Positions 1-8,700 of a stretch of 17,386 nucleotides of DNA are shown here, in pieces; position 1 is the stretch's first letter, and each line of letters starts with the position of its first letter. The position numbers were made by a program, and so were the translations under genes. This DNA comes from Coemansia sp. RSA 1804 (Eukaryota > Kickxellomycota > Kickxellomycetes > Kickxellales > Kickxellaceae): assembly GCA_027578815.1 (NCBI GenBank), contig JANBTH010000440.1, positions 1 through 17,386 of the forward strand, written 5' to 3'. The notes beneath the pieces were generated by a model that was not told the origin of the DNA, did not search any database, and saw only the letters and a program-made list of their open reading frames with translations.

Positions 1-692
1 TGAAAGTGTTCGCTGATCAGCAAACGCATATGCAACAACGAAAAAACAAAATTTTCGTTTTTTTCTCCCTAACAAAACAATTGCGAATTATTGTGCTAAA
101 GAACACACGCAGCCCCGTTTTGCTGGTTGCAGCCAGACACGCTTGGTAACCTCCCCTCCCCGCAACATTGTGCAGAAAACGGCATAACATAGCCGAGATG
201 GCAGCTTTAATACCAGAGCGCTTCAGCTGCCCGCCGCCGCCTCTCTTCTGGCGCCGCCGCCGCCCTCCCTCTTCTGCCTCCCGCTAACTGCCGCCAAAGA
301 AGCAAAAGGCAGAAACAAAAAAGGAGAGATAAATTAATGTCATGAGCCTTCTCAAAGTTCCTTTTACTTCTTTTGGCCGTTAGGTTGTTGGAATTGTGCG
401 TCTTCCTCTCTCCCCCCTTCTCTCCACTCTTCTTTTTCTCTTTCCTTATTCTTTGGAAAAACCCAGCTCGAGCCATTTTGTTGCATACACCCATTGTGCG
501 TCTTTCTTTTCTTTTCTTTCTCCTTTTTGCCGTGAGCAGGAACCACCACCCCCAACGCAACAGAGCGCAACACAGCACAGCGCAACGAGCTAGCTTGTAT
601 CTGCTACACCTTCTTTTTATTTACAACCTGATATCTTGCGTCCTTTTTAGGTGGTATTGCATTTTAATTTTTCTTCTTCTTCTTCTCGAGCC
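1..692 (+). promoter_or_regulatory. Upstream region and C/T-rich leader of the phosphotransferase gene
   Basis: No protein gene is supported here. Positions 381-450 and 500-530 are strongly pyrimidine-rich on the plus strand, as often seen just upstream of fungal genes. Three short ATG frames lie in the possible leader: 198-287 (29 codons, G at -3 and G at +4), 337-345 (two codons) and 342-383 (13 codons). Whether they are transcribed depends on an unknown start site. No clear TATA box was seen. Longer open frames across 207-732 are C/T-driven low complexity without recognisable protein features. Confidence 0.5.
532..650 (+). other. Possible 5' leader intron
   Basis: A GTGAGC donor-like site at 532 is followed by a CTGAT branch-like motif at 628-632 and a pyrimidine-rich CCTTTTTAG acceptor ending at 650, 42 bases before the ATG at 693. 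The predicted intron is 119 nt, a normal fungal size. It would lie wholly in the untranslated leader, so the protein does not depend on it. This is inferred from splice-site appearance only. Confidence 0.35.
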
Positions 693-1868
693 ATGGCACC
701 GTACATTCCGCAGAATTACCTGCCCAACCTGAAAAAGTACAAGTACCAGGCAATAGACAAGTCGCTGATAAGCAGATATGTTCTGGCAGAGTACTGGAAC
801 CAGCTGGTCAAGGTGTTTCCGCTGACGATGGCAGCAAACATGGTGACGCTGCTGGGATCGGTTCACGTGCTGATAGCGATGGCGCTGAACCAGATATACG
901 CGCCCAATCTGGTGGAGACGTGTCCGCGGTGGGTGTACTTTGCATACTCGCTGTGCGTGTGGATATACGGGTCGTTTGACGCGGTGGACGGGAAGCAGGC
1001 GCGGCGCACAGGCACGGCGAGTCCGCTGGGCGAGCTGTTTGACCACGGATGTGACTCGCTTGTAGTGTCGCTGGTGATGGTTCTGTTTGCGTCAACGTCC
1101 CAGCTTGGAGAGACATGGTGGACGGTTGCGCTCGTGTTCTTTGCGCTGACCAACTTCTACATGTCGACTATGGAGGAGTACCACACGCATGTGCTGTTTC
1201 TGGGGTACTTTTCGGGGCCCGTCGAGGGCATTCTGGCGTTCTCGCTGTCAACGCTGGCCACCGGCTTCCTTGGCCCGCAGATCTGGGCAACCAGCGTCTA
1301 CGACCTTGTGCCGGCGATTCCCGCATCGCTTGTCGCGCACTTGCCGGAGCTGACGCTTGCCAAGATGGTTGTTGTGAGCATGGGTCTGGGTCTCATCCCA
1401 ACCGTGCTCACCAGCTTCTCCAACATCGCCAAGGCCTGCAGACAGCAAGGGAAGAGTGTGGTTGGGGCGTATGCAGACGCCATTCCGTTTACCGCATCGA
1501 TCTGCAGCGTAACTGTCTGGCTCAGGGCATCGCCACAGATCCTCCACGAGCACCTGGTTGTCTTCCTCATGTTTGTCGGGTTCGCCTTCTCCTATATTGT
1601 TGGCCGTGTCATTGTCGCCCACGTAACAGGCGCGCCGTTCCCAAAACTCAACCGCATGCACATCCCCATCTTCCTTGGGACCGCCAATGCTGCCGCTCCG
1701 TGGTTCGGCCTCACCAAGCTGTTCGACGGCCAGAATGAGCTGCTCCTCATCTGGCTGTGTCTTGCATACACCGCCATCCAGTACGCGCACTTTGCGCTCG
1801 AGGTCATCGACACTATCTGCACATACCTTAACATCAACTGTCTGACCATCAAGAAAAAGTCCGACTAA
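693..1868 (+). CDS. EPT1: Ethanolamine/choline phosphotransferase (CDP-alcohol phosphatidyltransferase family)
   Basis: This 391-residue membrane enzyme should transfer phosphoethanolamine or phosphocholine from the CDP-alcohol to diacylglycerol, the last step of the Kennedy pathway in the ER. The family signature DGx2ARx8Gx3Dx3D is complete: D99-G100, A103-R104, G113, D117 and D121, the acidic residues being the metal and catalytic ligands. Several hydrophobic segments follow, as expected of a polytopic enzyme. The length equals my recollection of yeast Ept1 (391). The start is the ATG at 693 in a strong context (GCCATGG); the frame stays open to 651 but has no ATG there. The last four residues, KKSD, fit a KKxx ER-retrieval signal. 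An AATAAA lies at 1906-1911. Choline versus ethanolamine specificity cannot be told, so the product could equally be named CPT1. No coding intron is needed. Confidence 0.93.
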   Translation: MAPYIPQNYLPNLKKYKYQAIDKSLISRYVLAEYWNQLVKVFPLTMAANMVTLLGSVHVLIAMALNQIYAPNLVETCPRWVYFAYSLCVWIYGSFDAVDGKQARRTGTASPLGELFDHGCDSLVVSLVMVLFASTSQLGETWWTVALVFFALTNFYMSTMEEYHTHVLFLGYFSGPVEGILAFSLSTLATGFLGPQIWATSVYDLVPAIPASLVAHLPELTLAKMVVVSMGLGLIPTVLTSFSNIAKACRQQGKSVVGAYADAIPFTASICSVTVWLRASPQILHEHLVVFLMFVGFAFSYIVGRVIVAHVTGAPFPKLNRMHIPIFLGTANAAAPWFGLTKLFDGQNELLLIWLCLAYTAIQYAHFALEVIDTICTYLNINCLTIKKKSD

Positions 1869-2088
1869 TGGCTCTCCTCTTTTTACGTCTTTTTGGAATA
1901 ATGGAAATAAAGTGAATTTGCTTCTGTAATAGAAAAAAAACAGAAAACAGTGAGTGAATGAAAGAGAAAGAGAAAAGATGTGTAAAAGTATATGCGGCAG
2001 CTTGAGAGTTTGGCTAAGAAAAAAAGCCCAACAGAGCTCGAGAATCAATGCGCAGCGAGGTCTTTCCGTTCTTATTTTATTTCGCCGA
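1869..2088. terminator. Convergent 3' ends with poly(A) signals on both strands
   Basis: The 220 bp between the two convergent stop codons hold AATAAA at 1906-1911 on the plus strand (for the phosphotransferase) and AATAAA on the minus strand at 2081-2076 (for the beta-lyase), only 8 bases past its stop. If both are used, the transcript ends lie close together or overlap. Assignment is by motif only. Confidence 0.55.
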
Positions 2089-3312
2089 CTAAGAGGAGCT
2101 AAAGGGCTTGACCGAAACACCGGCCTTTGTCAACGCGTTGGCGAGATCGCCAATCAGATCCTCGTGGTGCTCGATTCCAACACAGAGTCTGATCAGATCC
2201 TCAGGAAGACGGCGCTGCTTGCGCACCTCGGCCGGAATCGACGAGTGTGACATCTTGCACGGCATCGAGATGAGCGAGTTGACGCAGCCAAAGCTGACGG
2301 AGATGCCCCAGAGCCGGGCGCTTTCAACAATCCGCTCAGACAACGCCACGTCACCGGTCTCAAAGCTCAGCACAGCACCGGGACCCGACGACATTCCCTT
2401 ATGCAGCTCGTACTGCGGGTTGGACCGGAGTCCCGGGTAGTGCACCTTGAATCCCTGCGCCTCGAGGAAATCGGCAATCCGAATCGCGTTGCCCTGCTGC
2501 TTCTCCATACGAATACCCAGCGTCTTGATACCACGCAGCAGTAGCCAGCAGTCGAACGGACCGAGTCCGGAACCGCTGGCATTGATCACAAAGTACACCT
2601 GCTCGGCCACCCGCGCCTCCCTGCATCCAATGACACCGGCCATCAGATCGTGGTGGCCCGACAGGTACTTTGTGCCCGAATGGTACTCGATGTCAGCACC
2701 CAGCTCCAGCGTGTTCTGCAGGTACGGCGACATCATAGTGTTATCGACCACCACCAGTGCGCTCGGACACACCTCGTGCACACGCGCGGCAATCGTGCGC
2801 ATATCAGCAATCTTGATCAGCGGGTTAGTCGGCGATTCCAGCAGAACAAGGCGGGTCTTGACCGGATCAAGCCGGGCCTCGACTTTGCTCACATCCGTGG
2901 TATCCACATTGTGCACCTTGATCCCACTAAACTGCGACACGTATGTCAGCAGTCGGTTGGTCCCGCCATACAGGTCGTCTCCGGCAATGATCTCCTGCCC
3001 GGTCTTCACGAGTCTCAGAATCACATCCAGGGCTGTCATCCCCGTCGACACCACAAACGCCCGATGCGCCTTCATCACCTTGGCTATGTGCGTCTCCACC
3101 GCTGTTCTCGTTGGGTTTCCCGACCGCGAGTAGTCGTACTCGCCGCCGCTGCCGTCTGCATTCGTTTGCTTGAACGTTGCTGTCTGGTAAATCGGAACCG
3201 ATGCTGCGTTGTAGTTGTCCTTGACTGCGTCGCCCTCGATGAACACCAGCTCTGTGTCCATGTGGTACCGCCCCGAGGAGGTGCATGCGCTGTTTTCTGC
3301 GGTGTCCGCCAT
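2089..3312 (-). CDS. STR3: Cystathionine beta-lyase (PLP-dependent, MetC/STR3 type)
   Basis: The 407-residue Cys/Met-metabolism PLP enzyme should cleave cystathionine to homocysteine, pyruvate and ammonia, feeding methionine synthesis. Visible landmarks are YSRSGNPT at 61-68, the cofactor-ring aspartate D190 in VVVDNT, and the Schiff-base lysine K215 in HSGTKYLSGHHD. The segment GPFDCWLLLRGIKT (251-264) and the C-terminal SFGCVNSLISMPC...SSIPAEVR pattern match plant and fungal beta-lyases rather than cystathionine gamma-lyase or gamma-synthase, as I recall those families. The start is the ATG at 3312 (A at -3, G at +4); the frame extends to 3402 without another ATG. The C-terminus ends in SSS, so no peroxisomal SKL signal is seen although yeast Str3 is peroxisomal. 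The gene is intronless and convergent with the phosphotransferase. Substrate preference within the family is the main uncertainty. Confidence 0.9.
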   Translation of the reverse strand: MADTAENSACTSSGRYHMDTELVFIEGDAVKDNYNAASVPIYQTATFKQTNADGSGGEYDYSRSGNPTRTAVETHIAKVMKAHRAFVVSTGMTALDVILRLVKTGQEIIAGDDLYGGTNRLLTYVSQFSGIKVHNVDTTDVSKVEARLDPVKTRLVLLESPTNPLIKIADMRTIAARVHEVCPSALVVVDNTMMSPYLQNTLELGADIEYHSGTKYLSGHHDLMAGVIGCREARVAEQVYFVINASGSGLGPFDCWLLLRGIKTLGIRMEKQQGNAIRIADFLEAQGFKVHYPGLRSNPQYELHKGMSSGPGAVLSFETGDVALSERIVESARLWGISVSFGCVNSLISMPCKMSHSSIPAEVRKQRRLPEDLIRLCVGIEHHEDLIGDLANALTKAGVSVKPFSSS

Positions 3313-3751
3313 ATTCGGTGATGTAGAGAGAGAGAAGGAGAAGGAGCTATGTATAGTAGACAGGTAGGCAAGGTAAGGTATGTCTTTGCTGGGAATGTAC
3401 AAGCAAAATGTGCGGGCAAATGTCTCAATAGCAGAATAAAAGTGACTTTTGCCTTTCTTTTAGAAAGATAGTGATAGTAAGTGCTAGTGGCGATATAATG
3501 TGGAGGTGGGAGAGCAGAGGAAAGAAGGCCGCGGATTGGGAAGAATAGTGGCACTTTTTATTGTGTTGCTTGATTGATGGGGGAAGGTGGGAAAAAGGTG
3601 TTAATTTGTCACCTAACAGCGAGCAGCGTGTAAAAATAAAATTTTTATAGCATGAAAGTAGGAGAGAGAATGAATTGATCAGCATGAAAAAAGTACAAGA
3701 AAAGTAAAGCGAAGACGCAATAGGATACGACAATCAAGCTAAAAGACGCAG

Positions 3752-3785
3752 CCAATCAGAGCCAATAATACCAAATGGTACCAAT
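3752..3785 (+). promoter_or_regulatory. Triple CCAAT-box cluster
   Basis: CCAAT occurs at 3752-3756 (within CCAATCA), 3762-3766 and 3781-3785, all on the plus strand, with start-to-start spacings of 10 and 19 bp. CCAAT is the core site of the HAP/NF-Y complex, which works in either orientation. The cluster lies about 440-475 bp upstream of the beta-lyase ATG, the only protein gene it faces nearby. Function is inferred. Confidence 0.45.
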
Positions 3786-3837
3786 TTCCGTCACCTAAAA
3801 GGGAAAAAGAATCGAAAGAGCAGCGGAATTATCACCC

Positions 3838-3867
3838 CCCCATCCCCATCCCCATCCCCATCCACAT
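3838..3867. repeat. CCCCAT short tandem repeat
   Basis: Four perfect CCCCAT units run from 3838 to 3861, followed by one variant unit CCACAT (3862-3867). This is a microsatellite about 525-555 bp upstream of the beta-lyase start. It does not match the usual fungal telomere repeat. Confidence 0.8.
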
Positions 3868-3943
3868 GTTAAAAATGACAGATCTTTTTTGTTCTCACCA
3901 GTCTTTGGATCCCACTTTCTCTTTCGCCATTACAAGTCAACTA

Positions 3944-3953
3944 ATGACGTGAT
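3944..3953 (+). promoter_or_regulatory. bZIP/CRE-like site ATGACGTGAT
   Basis: The site differs by one base from the fungal sulfur regulator CYS3 consensus ATGRYRYCAT and by one base from the CRE octamer TGACGTCA; its reverse contains TCACGTC, close to the Cbf1 site. It lies about 630 bp upstream of the cystathionine beta-lyase start, so a sulfur-control role is attractive but unproven. A single near-match can occur by chance. Confidence 0.25.
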
Positions 3954-4603
3954 CGGTGCATGTTCCCAACAAAAAAAGAAGTGCCCAAACATAACACCTG
4001 CACATTGTGGATACACACACGCTTACAATACTCACAGATCATCACCGCCTCTATTTGGCTGATACTGCAAGGAAAGAAGCAACAATGCGCGAGCATCCAC
4101 TACTGCTGCTATTGCTGCTACTCTTCCATGCACTATTTTCCAATCCCGCTTTGCAAAAAGTCCTGGAGTTACCGTTTAGGTAAATATGGTTTGGTATTTT
4201 CACTTTCCATCACCGACCACAAGACATCGGACATCAGATATCCACCACTGTCTACTGGCTGGACAACTGCGGCTATGCAATTTGCGTTTCTGCAATGAGC
4301 AGGAGAAGAAGTAATAAACTAATGAATTGGTGTACAGAGCGGATCCACAGGTAAATGCACTAAACACATATTAATGTGCACATATAACCTGCCACTTAAT
4401 CACATATTGTACAAAATAGAGATAATAGACCCGCTGAACCAGATACAAAAATGGTTCTAAAGTCTCGTCTCTATCCACGCTAGAAAGCCAATTCAGCAAT
4501 ATCCCTTGTTCTTTGTAGCAAAAAGATATGCGTTGGAAACAGTAGTTTCTTTTGGTCTGCACTTTCAACGATTGGAGTTAGCTTACTAGGAGCCGGAAAT
4601 CGG

Positions 4604-4675
4604 GCCTCCTTAGCTCAATGGTAGAGCGTGAGGCTTTTAACCTCAAGGTTGTGGGTTCGAGCCCCACAGGGGGCG
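4604..4675 (+). tRNA. tRNA-Lys (anticodon UUU)
   Basis: A complete cloverleaf can be drawn by eye. The acceptor GCCTCCT pairs with AGGGGGC (4668-4674; one G-U), the D stem is GCTC/GAGC, the anticodon stem TGAGG/CCTCA encloses loop CTTTTAA with anticodon TTT at 4636-4638, the variable loop is AGGTT, and the T stem GTGGG/CCCAC encloses TTCGAGC. The discriminator is G4675. Internal A box TAGCTCAATGG (4611-4621) and B box GGTTCGAGCC (4654-4663) are intact. No intron is present and CCA is not encoded. The anticodon loop matches yeast tRNA-Lys(UUU) as I recall it. Confidence 0.95.
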
Positions 4676-4685
4676 CAAATACCTC

Positions 4686-4689
4686 TTTT
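4686..4689 (+). terminator. RNA polymerase III T-run terminator
   Basis: TTTT begins 11 bases after the discriminator base of the tRNA; longer T runs follow around 4697-4712. This is the expected Pol III stop signal. Confidence 0.65.
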
Positions 4690-5524
4690 GCCATTATTTT
4701 TAGTACTTTTTTGCTTTAGCCGCAAAGGCGCTTCTGCTTTACCGTGAAAAGTACTGTTTGCGGGACCCCGTATCTAGCCTCAAGCAAAGAAAGATAAACG
4801 ATAATAGGCTAAAAGAAGTGTATCTTTTTATCAGCTAGGGCAAAATATTGTATAGTGTTATATTAATCATAAAAAAATGGAATTATGACAAGCCCATCTG
4901 AAAAATGAAAATATTATCTGGTGCCATCAAACGTTGAAAACCAAGACCCAGAAAAAATTTTGTTTTTGCTGTTTTTTTCTCAGATGACATTAAACCATAA
5001 GCGACATGGACTGTGGCAAATATTGACGTGTCCAGATCCACAACTTTTGCTTTTTTTCTAATCTTTTGTGAAGAAACCTTTGAACTAACACCCAGTGATG
5101 AGTGGCAGCCCGCAGATTTACTTTATTGTAAGGCTTGGCTCTGTCTTCTTCTTTCTCTCTCCCATTTCTGGGAGGTAGGCAGGAGCGGGCGGGATTCTTG
5201 CTGATGATATTTTTAATTGGAGGAGCTGGGGGCCCAACCCACCATACCAAAAAATATTGCCCAGCTTTTGAATGAAAACACTCCTGAGGGTTCCTTATAT
5301 GTTCCACACCTACTCACCCGAGCTTACTTTATAAACAATGAAAAAAAAGTGATAGCCATGATGTGTCGTTGACGAAATTTTGGCATCATATGATGGTGAC
5401 AAGCAAACGGCCAAACTCAAATAGTCCGACTGGCAGACCCAGAATAAACTGAATCCGCCGTTCTTATTTGCAAAAAAAGATAGTAGACGCTCTCTGGAAG
5501 GCGCTCACACTCATCAGTTTGAAA

Positions 5525-5557
5525 TAGCAGCAAAAACAGGAAATCCTGCTGCTGCTA
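5525..5557. repeat. Imperfect inverted repeat (hairpin)
   Basis: TAGCAGC (5525-5531) pairs with GCTGCTA (5551-5557), and an inner CAGG/CCTG stem (5537-5540 with 5545-5548) closes a four-base loop. The two stems are separated by an asymmetric bulge. It lies about 200 bp beyond the MAPKKK stop codon, past the likely poly(A) signal. Function is unknown. Confidence 0.5.
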
Positions 5558-5630
5558 GACCCCTCTAGTCATGGATACCAGCCTCCGCAATAAATAGAAA
5601 GCTTTTCTTTGCAATGTGTTGTATTTATCA

Positions 5631-5636
5631 TTTATT
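5631..5636 (-). terminator. Poly(A) signal of the MAPKKK gene
   Basis: AATAAA on the minus strand, about 118 nt beyond the TAA at 5756-5754. It is the best hexamer in the 3' flank; cleavage would fall shortly after it. Assignment by motif only. Confidence 0.5.
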
Positions 5637-5753
5637 CGGGTAGAATGCGCCTAAAAAGCATAGTCCGAGCTAATAAGCACAGTCTAGTGCAACTACTGTC
5701 TCTATCGTATTTATGGGGCGAACCCCTAGGCAAAGAGGTGGAGATTGCTGATC

Positions 5754-8700
5754 TTACTCGGCACCTGTGCTGTTCCCACCCTCATCATCCCCATCATCGT
5801 CTTCATCTTCATTCTCATCCTCGTATTCCTCGTCGTCCGTATCCTCCGGCGGCAACGGAAACACCGAAGGCGGCTCAATCCTCTGCTCAGCAACGCCCTT
5901 GCCAATAACATGCGCACCATCGCCTCCTAGCATACTAGAGCTGCTGTCGGTGCCAAGCGGCGTAACATGAGGACCTCTGGCCTGCTGCAACGCACCCTCA
6001 TGCGACCTCTGACGACTCAAGTACTCCCGCATCTCCTGCTGGCGTCGAATCTGCTGCTCGCGCTGGCGGGCCACGATATGGCTTGTGGTTGCAACCGTCT
6101 CTTTGATCTCCTCGGCATCCAAAAGCTCCATCGGCGTGTTCCCCTCGCCCAGCCAGCCAGCCACGCCAGCCACGTCTACGCCCTCCAGAGGCATGCTCAG
6201 CATAGCCGTAACAACGTTGCGCGTCGTATCTCTGAGGTCCTGAATCTCATCGTTTGACAACGTGGGTGCTGAAACATCTGTGCTAACAGTGCCTGAGAGA
6301 ACGCCATGCTCCGCAGACACGCTGCCGCCCGCCCAGGTGCCAGGCTGCGCAACAACATTGACATCGCCGTCCGACCTGCTAATAGGCCTGCTTGCACCGG
6401 CCGAATTGGTCAGGAACTGGCTCAGCTCGCTCGGTGTCGTCGCCGAATCGACTGGCGAATCCATCACCATTGCATTCTGGAGCCTCGATGACGGCATACT
6501 ACTGTCCACGGTATGCGCGCGTATGGTGCCACTGCTGCTCCCGCTAATGGCTTGGTATATTGCAGATGGGCTCGAATAAATTGCCGCAAGCTCCATGCCG
6601 GCGGTCCGCAACGATTCATTCGACGTGCTCGCGGCATCCCCGCTTCTTGATCCAATCCCGCTTATAACGGTGCCAATGTCAATGCCGCCAGTAGCAGCAG
6701 ACACTGTGTTCCATGGCATCAATCCTGCTCGAGTTGAATCGCCATGCATCCCAACTACAGGCCCTACCGACATTGACGGCACAAGCTGCTGTGCCGTCTG
6801 GGTAGGAGTAGTAGACGCAAGTGCGGTTATGTTGATGCTGCTGCCATTGTTATTAGTGTTGGTGTTTGTACCAGCACCACCGCTGCCTATTGATGTGCTC
6901 TTGTTGTACGGCCACGCACCATGCAGCGAGTTTACCGACCCAGGACTGCCAGGCGTCCTGGCCAGCGGTGACATGCTGATATTCGAAAACGGATTACGAA
7001 GTCCGCCGCCCAGCGTGCCTTGGGGGCCTGCTCCAAGACCGCCAGGACTCCGGTCGCCACTGCTGTAACTGCCGCCCATTGACCGGTGATCAAACAGCGA
7101 AAGCATTGCATCTGTGTTGGTAGAGTCGGTTCCTAGAGTTACAAAGCGAAGGTCGCCCGAAAGGTTCTTGCGACTAATGCTTGATGCTCGCGAGCGGTTT
7201 GCCGGATTGGAGGCAGAGCCGACCGAGCCGACAGAGCTATAAGAGTGCATATGTGTGTCTTCCTTGCCATTCACCCCAAGCATCGGATCCATCGGATCCA
7301 TCGGATTGCTGGAGTTGCCAACGTATGACACGCTGTCAGTCAGCTTCAGCCCTGGATCTCCTGTCGGAAGCAGCCCTAGGTTGGGAACGCAGTCTGTTGG
7401 CTCCGAAACAAACCTAGAAGACTGCTGGTTTTGGGGCTCTGTCCTTTCAAGACTCTTCAGCACGCCTGCAAGCCACTTGTCCTGGAGCAACTCGGCTGCT
7501 TCAGGACGCTCCTCCGGCTGCCTGTTAAGACACCGCTTGATAAACTGCATGCATCCGCTGCTGACCTCAGACGGATCGGGTAGAGGTGGATCACCCGAGA
7601 CAACATGGTACATAATTGCCCATTCGTTGTCCAGATGCGCCCACGGCGGCTGGCCCGTTGACATCTCCACCACGCAGCAGCCCAACGACCAAATATCCTG
7701 CGCGCCAAACTTGCCTGGCCGAAACTGATGCCGCGCTGTTCCATCACTTCCGCTGCCACCGCCTGTTCCGCCAGCCGCACCGCCATTGCTTCCGGCAATA
7801 ACCTCAGGCGCCATGTACATTGGCGTGCCAGCAAGCGACATCTTGCCACCCTCCACTCCGACGCGTGTTCTGCGGGTGGCAGCGACAATCGACTGCTGAT
7901 TCAGCACCCTAGCAGCACCAAAGTCAACAAGCTTGATATTCATATTCTCATCGAGCAAGGTATTATCGCTCTTTATGTCGCGATGGCAAATCCCAGCCTT
8001 GTGCAGATACTGCAGTCCGCGCAGCATCTGGATAACATAGAGCTGGACCGTCTCCTCATCAAGTCGGCCCTGGTCTTTGATCAGCTGCGCCAAACTTCCC
8101 TTTGTGCAAAGCTCCATGAACAGATACACCTTTTCGCGGTGGACCTCAATGCCGTAATACGTAACAACGTTCTCATGCTGGAGCATCGACATAATCTCCA
8201 TCTCGCGCACAATCTTTGAGCCAAAGTTGTCCTGTCCGCCTTGCGCACCGTCCACCGCTCCGTTGTTGACGTTTTTTGGATTCACAATGCCTGTCACGCG
8301 CTCCACTGGCCGTGATGGAAAGCGGATTTCCTTGACTGCCATCAGATCACCCGTATCCAGATTATATCCAACATACACTGCTCCAAATGCGCCGCCCCCG
8401 ATGTAGCGTCCAAGCTGCCAGCGAATGGTGATGTTGCTCTTTGATGCTGCCAGCAGACGCAGCGTCTGATCCTCGGGCCGCGCTGTCACATCCAAAACGT
8501 GGCCAATCCGTCCGTCCTCAGCAAGATAACTGTCGCGAATGACATCCACCTGCTGCGAATGATCCGCTCTCTGCCGCTGCATCAAATGTGTGCGGATATT
8601 GGCACCGATACTATTCAGAGAAAGAAGTGCATTTGGAATATCAGTGTCCTTGAACTCCTCGCGCTCCTTCTGAAGCTCCTTGATCTTGAGCTCCTCGTTG

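Larger units (their letters stand above)
3313..4603. other. Gene-poor spacer: beta-lyase promoter side and tRNA upstream flank
   Basis: No convincing coding gene lies here. Open frames such as 3960-4298 begin near no good start context and show no recognisable protein features. Near 3312 the minus strand has a C/T-rich leader (3315-3345). A CCAAT box in coding orientation for the minus-strand gene lies at 3539-3535. The triple CCAAT cluster (3752-3785), CCCCAT repeat (3838-3867) and bZIP-like site (3944-3953) are listed separately. The rest is AT-rich without visible structure. Confidence 0.6.
4676..5753. other. AT-rich spacer downstream of the tRNA and of the MAPKKK gene
   Basis: No supported gene lies here. 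The open frames at 4990-5307 (-) and 5013-5204 (+) start with GTG, not ATG, and resemble no family I know. The right end holds the 3' flank of the minus-strand MAPKKK. A short imperfect hairpin occurs at 5525-5557. No transposon ends, tRNA-targeted element or second RNA gene could be recognised. Confidence 0.55.

Noticed and set aside
1115..1738. 207-codon frame on the plus strand inside the phosphotransferase
   Set aside because: An alternative frame of the same DNA; the catalytic motif is in the other frame.
1248..2120. 290-codon antisense frame over the phosphotransferase and its 3' flank
   Set aside because: Shadow of the conserved gene; the protein has no recognisable features.
2089..3312. 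Cystathionine gamma-lyase or gamma-synthase as the identity of the beta-lyase gene
   Set aside because: Same fold family, but the GPFDCWLLLRGIKT and SLISMPC segments fit plant and fungal beta-lyases better.
3838..3867. Telomere-like repeat
   Set aside because: CCCCAT is not the usual fungal telomere unit, the array is short, and ordinary genes lie on both sides.
3960..4298. 112-codon frame in the spacer before the tRNA
   Set aside because: Composition looks random, and nothing in it resembles a protein family.
4990..5307. 105-codon minus-strand frame in the spacer after the tRNA
   Set aside because: Starts with GTG, not ATG, with no splice context or family resemblance.
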